Assembly (NCBI RefSeq): GCF_008386635.1
Contig: NZ_VUOE01000002.1
Span: forward strand, 943,848-1,007,847
Direction: 5' to 3'
Source: Maribacter flavus
GTDB taxonomy: Bacteria; Bacteroidota; Bacteroidia; Flavobacteriales; Flavobacteriaceae
DNA length: 64,000 nt
In this document: positions 1 to 9,368 of the stretch, in pieces
Layout: every line of letters starts with the position of its first letter
Numbering within the stretch: position 1 is the first letter of the stretch
Notes under the pieces: generated by a model
The model's input: the letters and a program-made list of their open reading frames with translations, nothing else
Told to the model about the DNA's origin: nothing
The model's database searches: none
Made by a program: the position numbers and the translations under genes

Positions 1-435
1 AAAGAGAAAAGTATCAAATGGGTACGGTTCGACCCTACTGCCAAGGGTACCAAAAGAATTGTAAACAGCACCCCATTGGAAGACTGTTACGACAAAAGAA
101 CTACCTTGGCAATGAGGGCCATCCAGGAACATCGGGAAGGTATGGAACATTTTCTAATGAGCAAAAAAGAGTATTTTAATTCAAAATTGATAGATACCGT
201 ACCAATTATTAACGAACTCATCAAATTTGAGGGAGGGCTTCAATCCATATTAGCGCTAAATGAGGACTTTTCTTTCGAGGAGGACGTTTATTTCAATGTG
301 AATATGGCTAAGGAAATAGAACCTCTGGATTCCGTAAATAGGATGCTAGGTAAAAAATCAAAAAAGGCGACCATGCCTACCGATCAGGAGGCTAAGGAAT
401 ACCTTATAAACACCCTATTCCGTAAAAGGGATTAA
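1..435 (+). CDS. C-terminal part of an unrecognised protein (5' end outside window)
   Basis: Frame 1 is open from the first base and ends at a TAA at 433-435, so this is the last ~144 residues of a longer gene that begins left of the window. The part I can read is charged and mostly helical, with no membrane segment and no signal peptide, and ends in a basic tail (LFRKRD). A TTG at 76 is an internal codon, not a likely start. I do not recognise a family. It is followed by about 300 bases without a gene, so it closes its transcription unit. Confidence 0.6.
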   Translation, partial: KEKSIKWVRFDPTAKGTKRIVNSTPLEDCYDKRTTLAMRAIQEHREGMEHFLMSKKEYFNSKLIDTVPIINELIKFEGGLQSILALNEDFSFEEDVYFNVNMAKEIEPLDSVNRMLGKKSKKATMPTDQEAKEYLINTLFRKRD

Positions 436-744
436 AATGGTTTGTCATTGGTTCACCACCAAACACCAATTACAATAGTTTGAGCTCCCCAGGTGAAAAA
501 TCTAAAAAATTGGTTTTCTTCGTTTTATTTAGATTGCCTTATAACCCCTTTTTATTAAAACTTTATTGATAGTAAGATATAAGATTACCATTAATCTTTT
601 GAGGCGGTGAATGGCTCATAGGTTATGTTCATTCGAAAATGCTAGTTTTGATGTTTTTTCGATTATAATACAACAATCATCTAGTTTCTTTGTTTTGTAA
701 GAAATTATATACTAGTATTAAACACCAATCTTGGCATTTAGCAT
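436..744. other. Intergenic region, 309 bp
   Basis: AT-rich spacer between the end of the first gene and the TTG start of the large secreted protein. I see no convincing ORF, RNA gene or strong hairpin. It presumably carries the promoter of the downstream gene, but I cannot point to a clear Bacteroidota -33/-7 pair. Confidence 0.5.
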
Positions 745-3700
745 TTGAAAAAATACCTACTTATTCTTCTTCTGGCCTTTTACAAAGTGCTTTCCTCACA
801 ATGTCCAACAGGTGATGTAAACTTATTTTATCAACAGGATGTTGTTGATTTTGTTACCAACTACCCTACTTGCGATATAATAAACGGCAACTTGTTTATT
901 GGTTCAGAAGTTACGGACATTTCCGCGCTAACGAGTATAACTCGGGTTGAAGGATCTTTAGAAATAGAATCCTCCAAAATCACTGATATTTCAAATTTTG
1001 ATGACCTAATCTACATCGGTGGTGACCTAATTTTAAGGAATAACCGTGAACTTGCCAATATAGACGGGTTGAACAATTTGGAAATCGTCGGTGGTAATTT
1101 CTCTGTTTACATTAATCAAATGGGATTGATATCAATTTCTGGTTTTGGAATGTTGCAAAACGTTAACGGTTCTTTTTCCATTTCACATAGCCCTACTTTA
1201 CAATCCATATCAGGATTTGAGAACTTGGAAACAGTTGGTCATTTTTTTTCTATTGGTCATAATGACGAACTAATATCTATACCTAATTTTAATGCTTTAT
1301 CTACTGTAGGTTTTTCCACCGGTACTGGGGGATTGGGAATAGTCGATAACCGTAAACTTTTGGAAATTGATGGTTTTACTGCACTTATATCGATTGCGGA
1401 GAACCTTCTAATTAGTAGTAATACCCAGCTGAGATTTTTAAACGGTTTTCAACGTTTGGAAAGAGTTTTAGGAATTGAATTGAACCGATCTGAGTTTTTA
1501 ACTGAAATACCAGATTTTGAGAATCTTACATCTATAGGAAGTAGTTTGCAGATTACCAATTTAGGTCTCACTAATTTGGATAGTTTTAATAACGTTCAAG
1601 TGATTGGCGACCTAAATCCAAGTGGGGGAAATCTTTATATAAGCGATAATAACTATTTAGAAAGTATTAATGGGTTTGCAAACCTTACTAGGTTAGAAGG
1701 AGGTTTAAGTGTGGTAAGTAATCAAGTTTTATTAGAAATGGATGGCTTTTTTGGACTCACTGAAGTAGGGTACATAATTGTTTCCGCGAACGAAATTTTG
1801 CCAAGTCTTGAAGGTCTCCAAAATATAATGACTGTAAATCTCGATGGGGGCACTGCAATTGGAATTGGATCCAATGACTCCTTAAATGATTGTTCCGCTC
1901 TTTGCAACCTTTTTGAATTTGGTAGTATAACCGGTGAAATTATATTTAGAAGTAATCCCTCTAATTGTAGCAGTGAGGCTGAGGTGAGGGAAGAATGCAT
2001 TCCCGATTTTGACGATGATGGAATTTTGGACGATGATGATTTGGATGATGACAATGACGGAATTTTGGATACTGTAGAACAGGATGGAGACCCTGAAAGA
2101 GATACCGACAATGATGGATTTCCTGACCACATGGACTTAGATAGTGATGGGGACTTATGTTTTGATGTTATAGAGGCAGGGTTTACAGATCCCGATGGAA
2201 ACGGCACACTGGGGAATACCCCAGATCTTGTAGATTCAGATGGATTGATCGTTGGAGCAATTGACGGGTACACAACTCCTTTGGATTTTGATTCAAATCT
2301 CGTTTTTGATTTCCAAGAAGCAAATACGTTAAGCCCTGGAACAGATGCTGAAATAGGTATTTGTTCAAATGACCCATTACTTGATTTGCTGACAATACTT
2401 GGAGGCAACCCAGATTCTGGGGGAGTATGGAGTCCATCTTTAGTTAGTGGAACAAACATTTTTAACCCTACTTTAGATACCTCCGGTCTTTATACATATA
2501 CTGTCGATAATGGAATTTGCGGCGTGCGTTCTGCTACAGTTAATATAACGGTAAATGAAGAACCTTATGCAGGTACTGGTTCTACTATTTCAGTTTGCGC
2601 CAACGATGTGCCCTTTGACCTAATTATTGGTTTGTCAGGAAATCCAGATATTGGAGGCAATTGGAGTCCGGCCCTGTCGAGCGGAACGGGCATATTTGAT
2701 CCAGCAATCGATTCCGCAGGGATTTACACCTATTCCGTTTCCAATGATAGCTGCGAGGATTCAACCGCAACCGTTGAAGTATTGGTCAACACACCACCAA
2801 ATGCCGGGATGGATACTGAAATTAATGTTTGTTTGACCGAAAGTCCCTTCAATCTATTGGAACGTTTGGAAGGTTCTCCTGAAAATGATGGAACATGGTC
2901 TCCGTCTTTGAACGGCAATGGCAACTATTTTGACCCTCTCCTGGATGTGGCCGGAGAATATACTTACTCAATAACCAGCGACTCGTGTCCGGACAGTACC
3001 GCAACTATCATTGTCAATGTATTCGATGAACCAAATCCCGGTAGTAATGGTACTATTGAAATTTGCGCTAATGACCCACCTATAGATTTGTTCACGATTC
3101 TTGGAGGCAATCCAGAAAACGGAGGTAATTGGTCACCCTCACTATCCAGTGGTACAGGAATTTTCGACCCAAGTTTGGACCATAAAGGAATCTACACGTA
3201 CACGGTAAATAATCTAGGGTGTGAAACCAAAGATGCAACAGTTCAGGTTGATATATTGGAAATGTCAAATGCTGGAGATGATTCTTCGGTCGAAATCTGT
3301 ATAAATGAAGGGTTGGTAGATTTATTCGATTTTATTCCAGGCAATCCTGACACCAATGGTACATGGACACCAAACCCTGCAAGTGGAACCGGTATCTTTG
3401 ACCCATCAATTGACCCTTCGGGTGTTTACACTTATACTGTTACAAATTCTCTATGTGGCGATGATTACTCCAACCTGGAAGTTTCGATATTAGATGTTTA
3501 CCCAATCACAAATTATGAACTGAAAACAACGGATTGGAATGGTGACAATCATATGAGCTTAGAAATTGAATCTGAAAGGACCTACGAATATTCCTTGGAC
3601 GGAGAAAACTATCAATCCAATAACACCTTTAATGGTCTTTTAGGAGGTTTCCACACAATTTATGCGAGGGAAATAAATGGATGTGGGATTTTGGAAGCTG

Positions 3701-3966
3701 AGTTTTCTGTAATTGATTTTCCAAGATTCTTTACACCTAATGGCGATACTATAAATGATGAATGGCATTTGATAGGATTGACCAATGAAGAATATTCTTT
3801 GTTCATTTATGACCGATACGGAAAACTTCTTAAACAACTTTCCAATGTAAATCCTTCTTGGGACGGAATTTATAATGGTCAGCTGCTACCCGCTTCGGAT
3901 TATTGGTTTAAAGTTCATTTTATAGATGGGAAAACTTTGACAGGTCATTTTAGTTTAAAACATTGA
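745..3966 (+). CDS. Large secreted surface protein, T9SS type B sorting domain
   Basis: 1073 residues. The start is TTG, chosen because it is followed at once by a good signal peptide (MKKYLLILLLAFYKVLSSQ). Residues ~40-410 are repeats of the receptor-L/leucine-rich kind (LEIESS.., ..GLNNLEIVGG.., ..GFENLETVG..). Next comes an Asp-rich, thrombospondin-3-like calcium-binding stretch (DDDGILDDDD, DNDGFPDHMD). Then five ~80-residue repeats share the pattern C.ND..DL...LGGNPD.GG.WSP..SGTGIFDP...G.YTYTV. The C-terminal ~80 residues (FFTPNGDTINDEWHL...IYDRYGKLL...W.G...) match the gliding-motility-associated, T9SS type B signal. Family knowledge places such proteins on the outer surface. An adhesion role is inference. 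Confidence 0.9.
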   Translation: MKKYLLILLLAFYKVLSSQCPTGDVNLFYQQDVVDFVTNYPTCDIINGNLFIGSEVTDISALTSITRVEGSLEIESSKITDISNFDDLIYIGGDLILRNNRELANIDGLNNLEIVGGNFSVYINQMGLISISGFGMLQNVNGSFSISHSPTLQSISGFENLETVGHFFSIGHNDELISIPNFNALSTVGFSTGTGGLGIVDNRKLLEIDGFTALISIAENLLISSNTQLRFLNGFQRLERVLGIELNRSEFLTEIPDFENLTSIGSSLQITNLGLTNLDSFNNVQVIGDLNPSGGNLYISDNNYLESINGFANLTRLEGGLSVVSNQVLLEMDGFFGLTEVGYIIVSANEILPSLEGLQNIMTVNLDGGTAIGIGSNDSLNDCSALCNLFEFGSITGEIIFRSNPSNCSSEAEVREECIPDFDDDGILDDDDLDDDNDGILDTVEQDGDPERDTDNDGFPDHMDLDSDGDLCFDVIEAGFTDPDGNGTLGNTPDLVDSDGLIVGAIDGYTTPLDFDSNLVFDFQEANTLSPGTDAEIGICSNDPLLDLLTILGGNPDSGGVWSPSLVSGTNIFNPTLDTSGLYTYTVDNGICGVRSATVNITVNEEPYAGTGSTISVCANDVPFDLIIGLSGNPDIGGNWSPALSSGTGIFDPAIDSAGIYTYSVSNDSCEDSTATVEVLVNTPPNAGMDTEINVCLTESPFNLLERLEGSPENDGTWSPSLNGNGNYFDPLLDVAGEYTYSITSDSCPDSTATIIVNVFDEPNPGSNGTIEICANDPPIDLFTILGGNPENGGNWSPSLSSGTGIFDPSLDHKGIYTYTVNNLGCETKDATVQVDILEMSNAGDDSSVEICINEGLVDLFDFIPGNPDTNGTWTPNPASGTGIFDPSIDPSGVYTYTVTNSLCGDDYSNLEVSILDVYPITNYELKTTDWNGDNHMSLEIESERTYEYSLDGENYQSNNTFNGLLGGFHTIYAREINGCGILEAEFSVIDFPRFFTPNGDTINDEWHLIGLTNEEYSLFIYDRYGKLLKQLSNVNPSWDGIYNGQLLPASDYWFKVHFIDGKTLTGHFSLKH

Positions 3967-4610
3967 AAACAGTCAAAGCAAAAGTTTCAAACCCTACCCA
4001 CCCCTTATTAACCCACCAATCAACTCCCTAAAATCTGCATATTTTTAACCGTCAAACCCTAAAAACAATCGCATAGCACCCTAACAGCCCCCCCTAAACA
4101 CCACCCTAAAAAACCCCTTAAACCCCATTCGATTTTGACTATAAACCACATAACACCTTTGTAACACCACCATACACCCTACTTTAACCATTACTTGGAC
4201 AATATGCAAGCTTAACGCCTTGTGCTTAGTTGGTTTGTATTCTTATGAAATCCAATTTACAATACTTGACTCAAGGGTTACCCATTACCCTTGTATTGAA
4301 CAAGAATGAATACCCTATTTTAGAAACTATTTAGCTTCAAATGGTACAGTGGGTACCTTGAGTTAATGGGCTTTGGTGTTAAATTTCCAATTAGGGTACG
4401 TAAAGGGACTCTGTTTTAGGGGTTGGCACCCTATCAAAAGTACCCCCACACCAAACCTGAGCCGTACATATCCAATCAACAACATTTACAATTCCTATAC
4501 AAGCCTATACCCATAACAGTAAATCTCCCATCCCCGAAGCCTACAAACCACATACCCTTATCCAATATTAGTAATTCCCATCTAAGCCCGAAACCAAAGC
4601 CGCTACTCCC
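3967..4610. other. AC-rich, G-poor non-coding tract with quadruplex-capable minus strand
   Basis: Between 3967 and about 4620 the + strand is strikingly poor in G and rich in A/C, including C-runs at roughly 4088-4130. Read on the minus strand this gives four G-runs separated by short loops (G4, G4, G3, G7), a pattern able to form a G-quadruplex. A hairpin (CAAGGGT / ACCCTTG) lies near 4273-4304. Proline-rich ORFs here are a by-product of the composition. I see no gene with family support. Confidence 0.5.
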
Positions 4611-4856
4611 TTGTTTGCTAAAATCCAAAATAAGAAAAATCGCAGACCCGTAATAATACAGGAACTATATATCGAAGTCTGGTTGGTACCTACCCTATCC
4701 GAAGAACAAATCAAAGAGGTGGTTAATAATGATTTGGTAGACGAGGAGTTAGAAACCTGGCCGATGAGTAAAGACCTCTATAGAGGAGAAGTAGGGCAAA
4801 GGCCTAATATCACTGAAAAAGTGAAATATAAGGAGCTAGAAATTAGCTATAACTGA
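4611..4856 (+). CDS. Small hypothetical protein, start uncertain
   Basis: About 81 codons ending at 4856. The last ~65 residues look like normal protein (..VIIQELYIEVWLVPTLSEEQIKEVV.., ..RGEVGQRPNITEKVKYKELEIS..). The upstream part runs into the AC-rich tract and the only starts are TTG/GTG, so the 5' end is unsure. It may be the surviving C-terminal part of a longer gene. No signal peptide, no membrane segment, and no family that I recognise. Confidence 0.35.
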   Translation: MFAKIQNKKNRRPVIIQELYIEVWLVPTLSEEQIKEVVNNDLVDEELETWPMSKDLYRGEVGQRPNITEKVKYKELEISYN

Positions 4857-4884
4857 AATTCCAAAATAGTCAAACGTATTATAC

Positions 4885-5565
4885 CTATTTGATAAAAGTA
4901 CCTGACTTATATATATGCTTAGGAACGTATTTCTCTATTATATATGGTGTTATCGCTTTTAACGTTTCTCCATTAACCGGATGTTTTCCAGCATCCGTAA
5001 AGTACTCAAGGGTCTTTTCATCAACCTTGTAATACCAAATCAATGGGTCTTTTGTTTCCTCATTAAAAAAGTTAGTTGCTGCATCTACGTCCACTTTTTT
5101 CATTCTTTCTAGTTTAAATTCGTTTAAAACACTTACACCATTGGTTTGATGAGAAGTGCAGTTAACCTTCACATATTCGTTTCCAGTCCAAGTCATACAT
5201 CCTTTATCAAAAAGCTGAAAATAAACCAGTACCACCCCAATAAGTAGAAGACTGGCTCCAAGGAGCATTTTCCATGTCGTTCCTTCCCATTTAAGTCCCT
5301 CTCCCATTTTCCTTTTCCCCAAATAATCGGAATAGGATAGATAGCCCAAATATCTACATAATTCGTCTACGGTATTTTCGGACTGTTTAGAGTTCTCCCC
5401 ATTTTTTTCAATGTACTTCCCATACAATCGTTCCAATGTTTTATAACTAAGGTTACAGGAATCAGCTACATGATTGCATAAGGAGTTCTTTGAGTCATTG
5501 ACGGAAGTCCCTTTGGCCTTTTCAAAGACCTTTTCGACAATTTCTTTAACCTTGGAATCCTTCAT
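4885..5565 (-). CDS. Hypothetical protein with one membrane segment
   Basis: 226 residues, ATG start at 5565 on the minus strand. The N-terminal ~85 residues are soluble and helical with a pattern reminiscent of a helix-turn-helix (LCNHVADSCNLSYKTLERLYGKYI). A single hydrophobic segment lies at ~97-115 (MLLGASLLLIGVVLVYFQLF). The C-terminal ~110 residues contain two Cys and probably lie outside the cytoplasm. That layout would suit a membrane-anchored regulator, but this is inference; I do not recognise the family. It diverges from the lipoprotein/kinase operon across a strongly folded intergenic region. Confidence 0.6.
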   Translation of the reverse strand: MKDSKVKEIVEKVFEKAKGTSVNDSKNSLCNHVADSCNLSYKTLERLYGKYIEKNGENSKQSENTVDELCRYLGYLSYSDYLGKRKMGEGLKWEGTTWKMLLGASLLLIGVVLVYFQLFDKGCMTWTGNEYVKVNCTSHQTNGVSVLNEFKLERMKKVDVDAATNFFNEETKDPLIWYYKVDEKTLEYFTDAGKHPVNGETLKAITPYIIEKYVPKHIYKSGTFIK

Positions 5566-5711
5566 ATCCCTAAAATTACATTAATAATTGGTCTTTCCAT
5601 AATTTCAAATTCCTCTGTAAACGCCTGTTTTCATTGGTGTCCAAAACAAGTCAAAAACTTGTCCAAGGTCTGTCTAAGCTTTTACCCCCTATCCTTCATT
5701 TCTTTGGCCCA

Positions 5712-5890
5712 GATTGATTACTGCCATAGTTAGCTACCATGGCAACCTCGAGAATCAATCGCCCGGAAATCTAATATGCGGTCGGTCTAGACCCGATTGA
5801 GAAGTAGGTTCAACACTGCCGCATTTAGATTTCTACTTCTCAAAAACCGGGAGACGTCCCTTCATTTTCAAGGCGGTATACGACCGCGGA
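5712..5890. ncRNA. Highly structured intergenic region, possible structured RNA or DNA site
   Basis: At least four inverted repeats are packed into ~180 bp. GATTGATT 5712-5719 pairs with AATCAATC 5753-5760 around a small GCCAT/ATGGC hairpin. A 14-15 base arm at 5767-5781 pairs with 5819-5832 with one bulge. GAGAAGTAG 5799-5807, inside that loop, pairs with CTACTTCTC 5833-5841, immediately outside it, giving the topology of an H-type pseudoknot. GCGGT 5873-5877 pairs with ACCGC 5883-5887. No ORF explains this. Strand and function are unknown: regulatory leader, small RNA or recombination site are all possible. Confidence 0.4.
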
Positions 5891-5944
5891 TTTAACTGGG
5901 TAATAACTCGGACAGCCTTTGGCATGTCCAAAAAACAATACAAA

Positions 5945-6100
5945 ATGAAACGGATTTATATAACAATTTTTACGGTTATCCTCAATGGGATGTTATTTTC
6001 TTGCGACCCTGAGGAATTGGTCCAATCGGAAATACAAGTTGAGGCCTGTTGCGGCGATGGTGAAGATGTTCCACCTCCTCCACCACCACCAGATAAGTAA
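5945..6100 (+). CDS. Small lipoprotein (51 aa)
   Basis: ATG at 5945 opens a 51-residue frame with a signal peptide and a lipobox-like end (GMLFSC, Cys20). It then has an acidic stretch, a CC pair and a run of seven prolines near the end (VPPPPPPDK). It lies 20 bases before the histidine kinase on the same strand, so probably in one operon. Tiny lipoproteins in front of sensor genes could act as accessory or signal proteins, but that is inference. No family recognised. Confidence 0.55.
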   Translation: MKRIYITIFTVILNGMLFSCDPEELVQSEIQVEACCGDGEDVPPPPPPPDK

Positions 6101-6120
6101 TTAATTTATACATTAGAGGA

Positions 6121-7764
6121 ATGGAATTTAAAAAGATTTCATTCCTCTTCTTTATAATGGTGGCGGTGAATAGTATCATCGCCCAAAAAGAGATTGACAG
6201 TTCCTCTTATTATTACAAGGCAATTTTAGCGCCACAGACTTCCGAACATCTTCCCTTGGGGATTCAATATTATAAGAAGCAACTGGAACTGCACAAAAAG
6301 CAAAAGGACACTATCCATACCATTAGTGATTTAAGATTGCTCGCCATTGGCGAATTTAAGATTGGCAATATCTATGACAGTGAAACGTACATTGTTGAGG
6401 CCTTAAAACATGTAAAGGCCAACTCCTTTGCTGATACATTGGTAAACGCAAAAATTGGATTGTATAATCAATTGGGCAGAGTATACCGTTCCCAATTAAA
6501 TTTTGACGAAGCCATGAAAGCCTTCAATGAGGCCCTTGGAGTTGCACCCACGATTAGGGATAGTATTGTACCCCTCAATAACAAAGCCAATATTTTCAAA
6601 GACCTTGAAAAATATGATGATGCTGCCAAAATCTATGCCTTTTTGGTGGAAAAAAGCCGCATTTTGAACGATAGTCTTCAATGGGCCTTGGCCCTTGACA
6701 ATCTTGGAGCGGTTCAATCAAAGCTAAAAGATGACGGAGCCTTGGATAACCTGATCAAGGCAAAGGAAATCCGCCAAAACAAAAACTATTTGACCGGCCT
6801 GTATTCCAGTTTCAAAAACCTATTCTATCACTTTATGGATCTAGGGGATGATGCCACTTCCAAAAGCTATGCCGACAGTGCCTACGCAGTTGCCAAAAAT
6901 ATTAACAGCAGCACCTATAGAATAGATGCCCTTTCCCTCTACCTACAACAAAGTAAGGATCCAAAAATAGCCGCGTACAAAGCGTTGAAGGATAGTATGG
7001 AAATCGCTAAAACCATCACCGAAAACAAAAGTGCATATGCCAAGTACAATTTGGCCGAAGAACAAAAAAAGACAGAGGCCTCCAACCTTTTAAGGGAAAT
7101 TGAAAGGAGAAAACGAATACAGTATCAGGCTTTGGTATCAATCGCCACAGTGTTACTGTTTGCTTCCTTCTTCGTTTACCGGTATCGGTATAAAAAAATG
7201 AAGGTGGAGGAAGTCTACAAAACTGAATCCAGAATTTCCAAAAAAGTCCATGACGAAGTGGCCAATGATATGTACAAGGTTATTACCAATTTAGAACTGG
7301 ATGGGGAAAATAAAGAAACTACTCTGGACAAACTTGAAAAAATCTATCTAAAAACCAGGAATATTTCGAAGGAAACGGGCGACATCGATGTTGATTCCAA
7401 CTTTGGTATGGTCCTAAATGATATGCTCCTTGGATATAAAAATAAAAAGGTAAGTGTGGTGACAGTTAATCTGAACAAGATTCACTGGGAAAAGTATTCC
7501 AGCCTAAAAAAGGTAGGAATATATAGAGTGCTACAGGAACTCATGACCAACATGAGGAAACATAGCAAGGCGACCTCGGTTGCAATTTCCTTTGAAGGTA
7601 AAAAGAAGAAACTTCAAATAAAATATAGCGATAATGGCATTGGATGTACGCTTAAAAAGACCAGCGGACTTCAAAATGCGGAAAACCGTATTCATTCATT
7701 GGACGGAAAGATTAGTTTTGAAACCAGCCCAGGTAATGGCTTTAAGGCTACCATTTTAGTTTAG
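6121..7764 (+). CDS. TPR-containing sensor histidine kinase (NarL/LuxR-partner type)
   Basis: 547 residues. Signal peptide (MEFKKISFLFFIMVAVNSIIAQ), then a periplasmic region of tetratricopeptide-like helices (~30-300), a coiled stretch, one membrane segment (~337-355, LVSIATVLLFASFFVYRY), and a kinase core. The H-box reads KKVHDEVANDMYKV, with the phosphoacceptor His next to Asp-Glu as in HisKA_3-like kinases. The ATPase part shows ELMTNMRKHSKAT (N box) and DNGIGC (G1), then a short G2 region (GNGFKATI). It autophosphorylates and passes the phosphate to the regulator encoded 8 bases downstream. The signal is unknown. Confidence 0.85.
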   Translation: MEFKKISFLFFIMVAVNSIIAQKEIDSSSYYYKAILAPQTSEHLPLGIQYYKKQLELHKKQKDTIHTISDLRLLAIGEFKIGNIYDSETYIVEALKHVKANSFADTLVNAKIGLYNQLGRVYRSQLNFDEAMKAFNEALGVAPTIRDSIVPLNNKANIFKDLEKYDDAAKIYAFLVEKSRILNDSLQWALALDNLGAVQSKLKDDGALDNLIKAKEIRQNKNYLTGLYSSFKNLFYHFMDLGDDATSKSYADSAYAVAKNINSSTYRIDALSLYLQQSKDPKIAAYKALKDSMEIAKTITENKSAYAKYNLAEEQKKTEASNLLREIERRKRIQYQALVSIATVLLFASFFVYRYRYKKMKVEEVYKTESRISKKVHDEVANDMYKVITNLELDGENKETTLDKLEKIYLKTRNISKETGDIDVDSNFGMVLNDMLLGYKNKKVSVVTVNLNKIHWEKYSSLKKVGIYRVLQELMTNMRKHSKATSVAISFEGKKKKLQIKYSDNGIGCTLKKTSGLQNAENRIHSLDGKISFETSPGNGFKATILV

Positions 7765-7771
7765 CGGAGGT

Positions 7772-8437
7772 ATGTTCAAAAAAGTTTTGATAGCGGAAGA
7801 TATGGAGGACATCAATAAAGGTGTCTTTGCCATGCTCAACGAACTTGGAATCCAAGAAGTACAACAAGTGCAATATTGCGACGATGCATACATGCGCATT
7901 CAAAAGGCCCGCTTGGACAAAAAACCTTTTGACCTTTTGATTACCGATCTTTCGTTCAAGGAAGACTATCGTACCCAAAAATATCCCAACGGTCCTGATC
8001 TCATTGAAAGGATACGACAAGATGACCGCGACATGAAAATTATTGTGTACAGCATCGAGGATAAAATACAGGTTGTAAAGAAACTTTTCAACAGCTACAA
8101 AATCAACGGATATGTTTGCAAGACCCGTAGGGGATTGAAAAACCTCTCTAGTGCCATAACGGATATCATGAAAGGAAAAAAATATGTCTCACCAGAGGTT
8201 GATAATGCGCTTTCAACACATTCCGATCTGGATATCAATGATTATGACATTGCCCTTCTGAGCCATCTGTCCAAGGGCATGTCGCAAGAAGAAATAAGCG
8301 ATTATTACAAAAAGAATAATATTTCCCCAGCAAGCCTAAGTTCCATTGAAAAACGATTGAACAAACTTAGGGTCGACTTCAACGCCAACAATGCCATTCA
8401 ACTTATTGCCATTGTAAAGGATTTGGGACTTATTTAG
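7772..8437 (+). CDS. Response regulator, receiver plus LuxR/NarL-like DNA-binding domain
   Basis: 221 residues. The receiver domain (~1-130) has the acidic pocket (AEDMED), the phospho-acceptor Asp in LLITDLSF, and a Lys in YVCKTRRG. The C-terminal ~65 residues (LLSHLSKGMSQEEISDYY...SIEKRLNKLRV) read as a divergent GerE-type helix-turn-helix. It starts 7 bases after the histidine kinase gene, so the two are co-transcribed partners. A perfect inverted repeat of the kind bound by dimeric regulators lies just downstream at 8464 and recurs at 10597 and 14375. Regulation of those sites by this protein is inference. Confidence 0.85.
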   Translation: MFKKVLIAEDMEDINKGVFAMLNELGIQEVQQVQYCDDAYMRIQKARLDKKPFDLLITDLSFKEDYRTQKYPNGPDLIERIRQDDRDMKIIVYSIEDKIQVVKKLFNSYKINGYVCKTRRGLKNLSSAITDIMKGKKYVSPEVDNALSTHSDLDINDYDIALLSHLSKGMSQEEISDYYKKNNISPASLSSIEKRLNKLRVDFNANNAIQLIAIVKDLGLI

Positions 8438-8463
8438 TTTCAAAACTTTAAATCTTTGATCCA

Positions 8464-8479
8464 TTACGGGATTCCGTAA
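8464..8479. promoter_or_regulatory. Inverted repeat TTACGG-GATT-CCGTAA, candidate operator
   Basis: A 6+6 inverted repeat with a 4-base spacer, 27 bases after the response regulator stop and 132 bases before the next gene. Variants with the same arms occur at 10597 and 14375 in front of the EEP nuclease gene and its truncated copy. The repeat is followed by GGCTGTTTTTAT, so at this position a terminator role for the upstream operon is also possible. Confidence 0.45.
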
Positions 8480-8610
8480 GGCTGTTTTTATTTATCTATC
8501 TAGGTTTACGTCCAATACATTTTACACTAACCCATGGCCTGCTTGCCGATGAAGTATTCGGGGGAAACGCTGATTTGGTAGGTTAGGCCTTATTTAAAAC
8601 CATACCCAAA

Positions 8611-9336
8611 ATGAAAAGATTGACCCTTTTGCTACTTTCAGTTTTACTACTTTCCAACCTACACATAAGGGCTCAGGACAATGGTGCGGCCATTGCCGGG
8701 GCCGTAGCTGGAATTGCGGCCATAGGAGCCGGAATTGCCGCAGTGGAACAAATGAAAGAACAAGCCGAACTGTCGGCAACGGAATGGTTTTTGACCAATC
8801 ATCCGGAATACAATCAATTCTCGCTCAAAACTTTGGACTTTGATGGAAAGAAGTTAAAGGACATGTCCACCACTTCCGTAATTACCTTTAAAATACAAGA
8901 GTTCGATATCTATAATAATGAACCGCTGCTCGGTGAAAAATCGGTGTTGTTTGGTTTTACCAGTTATGGATGGATCAACGAGTATGGCATTGATTTCAAT
9001 AAAGTCCAGTGGTTTCTTATTAACAACGATGAATGGATGAATATGATGACTGCCTATTCAAAAGTTGCCTCGGGAGTAGAGAACGAATCCATTATTCGTG
9101 ACGCGCTGACCAACGGCAAAGTATTGAATAGAGGAATTAAGGGCAAAAAAGGTCAAGATGTGGATTTTTATAAAATAGACGGGGACATGTATTTGGTTAC
9201 CGACTATTCAGACGATATGAAATTCATATACAATGAAAGAAGTTTAGGAATCTATCTTAAAAAGACGACGGACCTTGTACAGATCAAACGTAATAGTATC
9301 ATTGAAATCCATGAATTTTTCTTTGATGAAAATTAA
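8611..9336 (+). CDS. Exported hypothetical protein
   Basis: 241 residues. Signal peptide (MKRLTLLLLSVLLLSNLHIRAQ) followed by an Ala/Gly-rich hydrophobic stretch (GAAIAGAVAGIAAIGAGIAAVEQM) that could insert into a membrane. A soluble alpha/beta-looking region follows (~55-241) with many aromatic and acidic residues. I do not recognise a family. It stands alone between the two-component operon and the PH-domain gene and has the inverted repeat at 8464 upstream, which may place it under the neighbouring response regulator (inference). Confidence 0.65.
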   Translation: MKRLTLLLLSVLLLSNLHIRAQDNGAAIAGAVAGIAAIGAGIAAVEQMKEQAELSATEWFLTNHPEYNQFSLKTLDFDGKKLKDMSTTSVITFKIQEFDIYNNEPLLGEKSVLFGFTSYGWINEYGIDFNKVQWFLINNDEWMNMMTAYSKVASGVENESIIRDALTNGKVLNRGIKGKKGQDVDFYKIDGDMYLVTDYSDDMKFIYNERSLGIYLKKTTDLVQIKRNSIIEIHEFFFDEN

Positions 9337-9368
9337 TATGTTGAATTAATGGATAGATATTTTAAGTT

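Noticed and set aside
1722..2459. 245-codon minus-strand frame inside the T9SS protein
   Set aside because: Antisense shadow of a repetitive gene, rich in Ser/Pro without any domain.
4423..4653. 76-codon Pro-rich frame
   Set aside because: Its composition follows from the AC-rich tract; it has only a TTG start and no recognisable feature.
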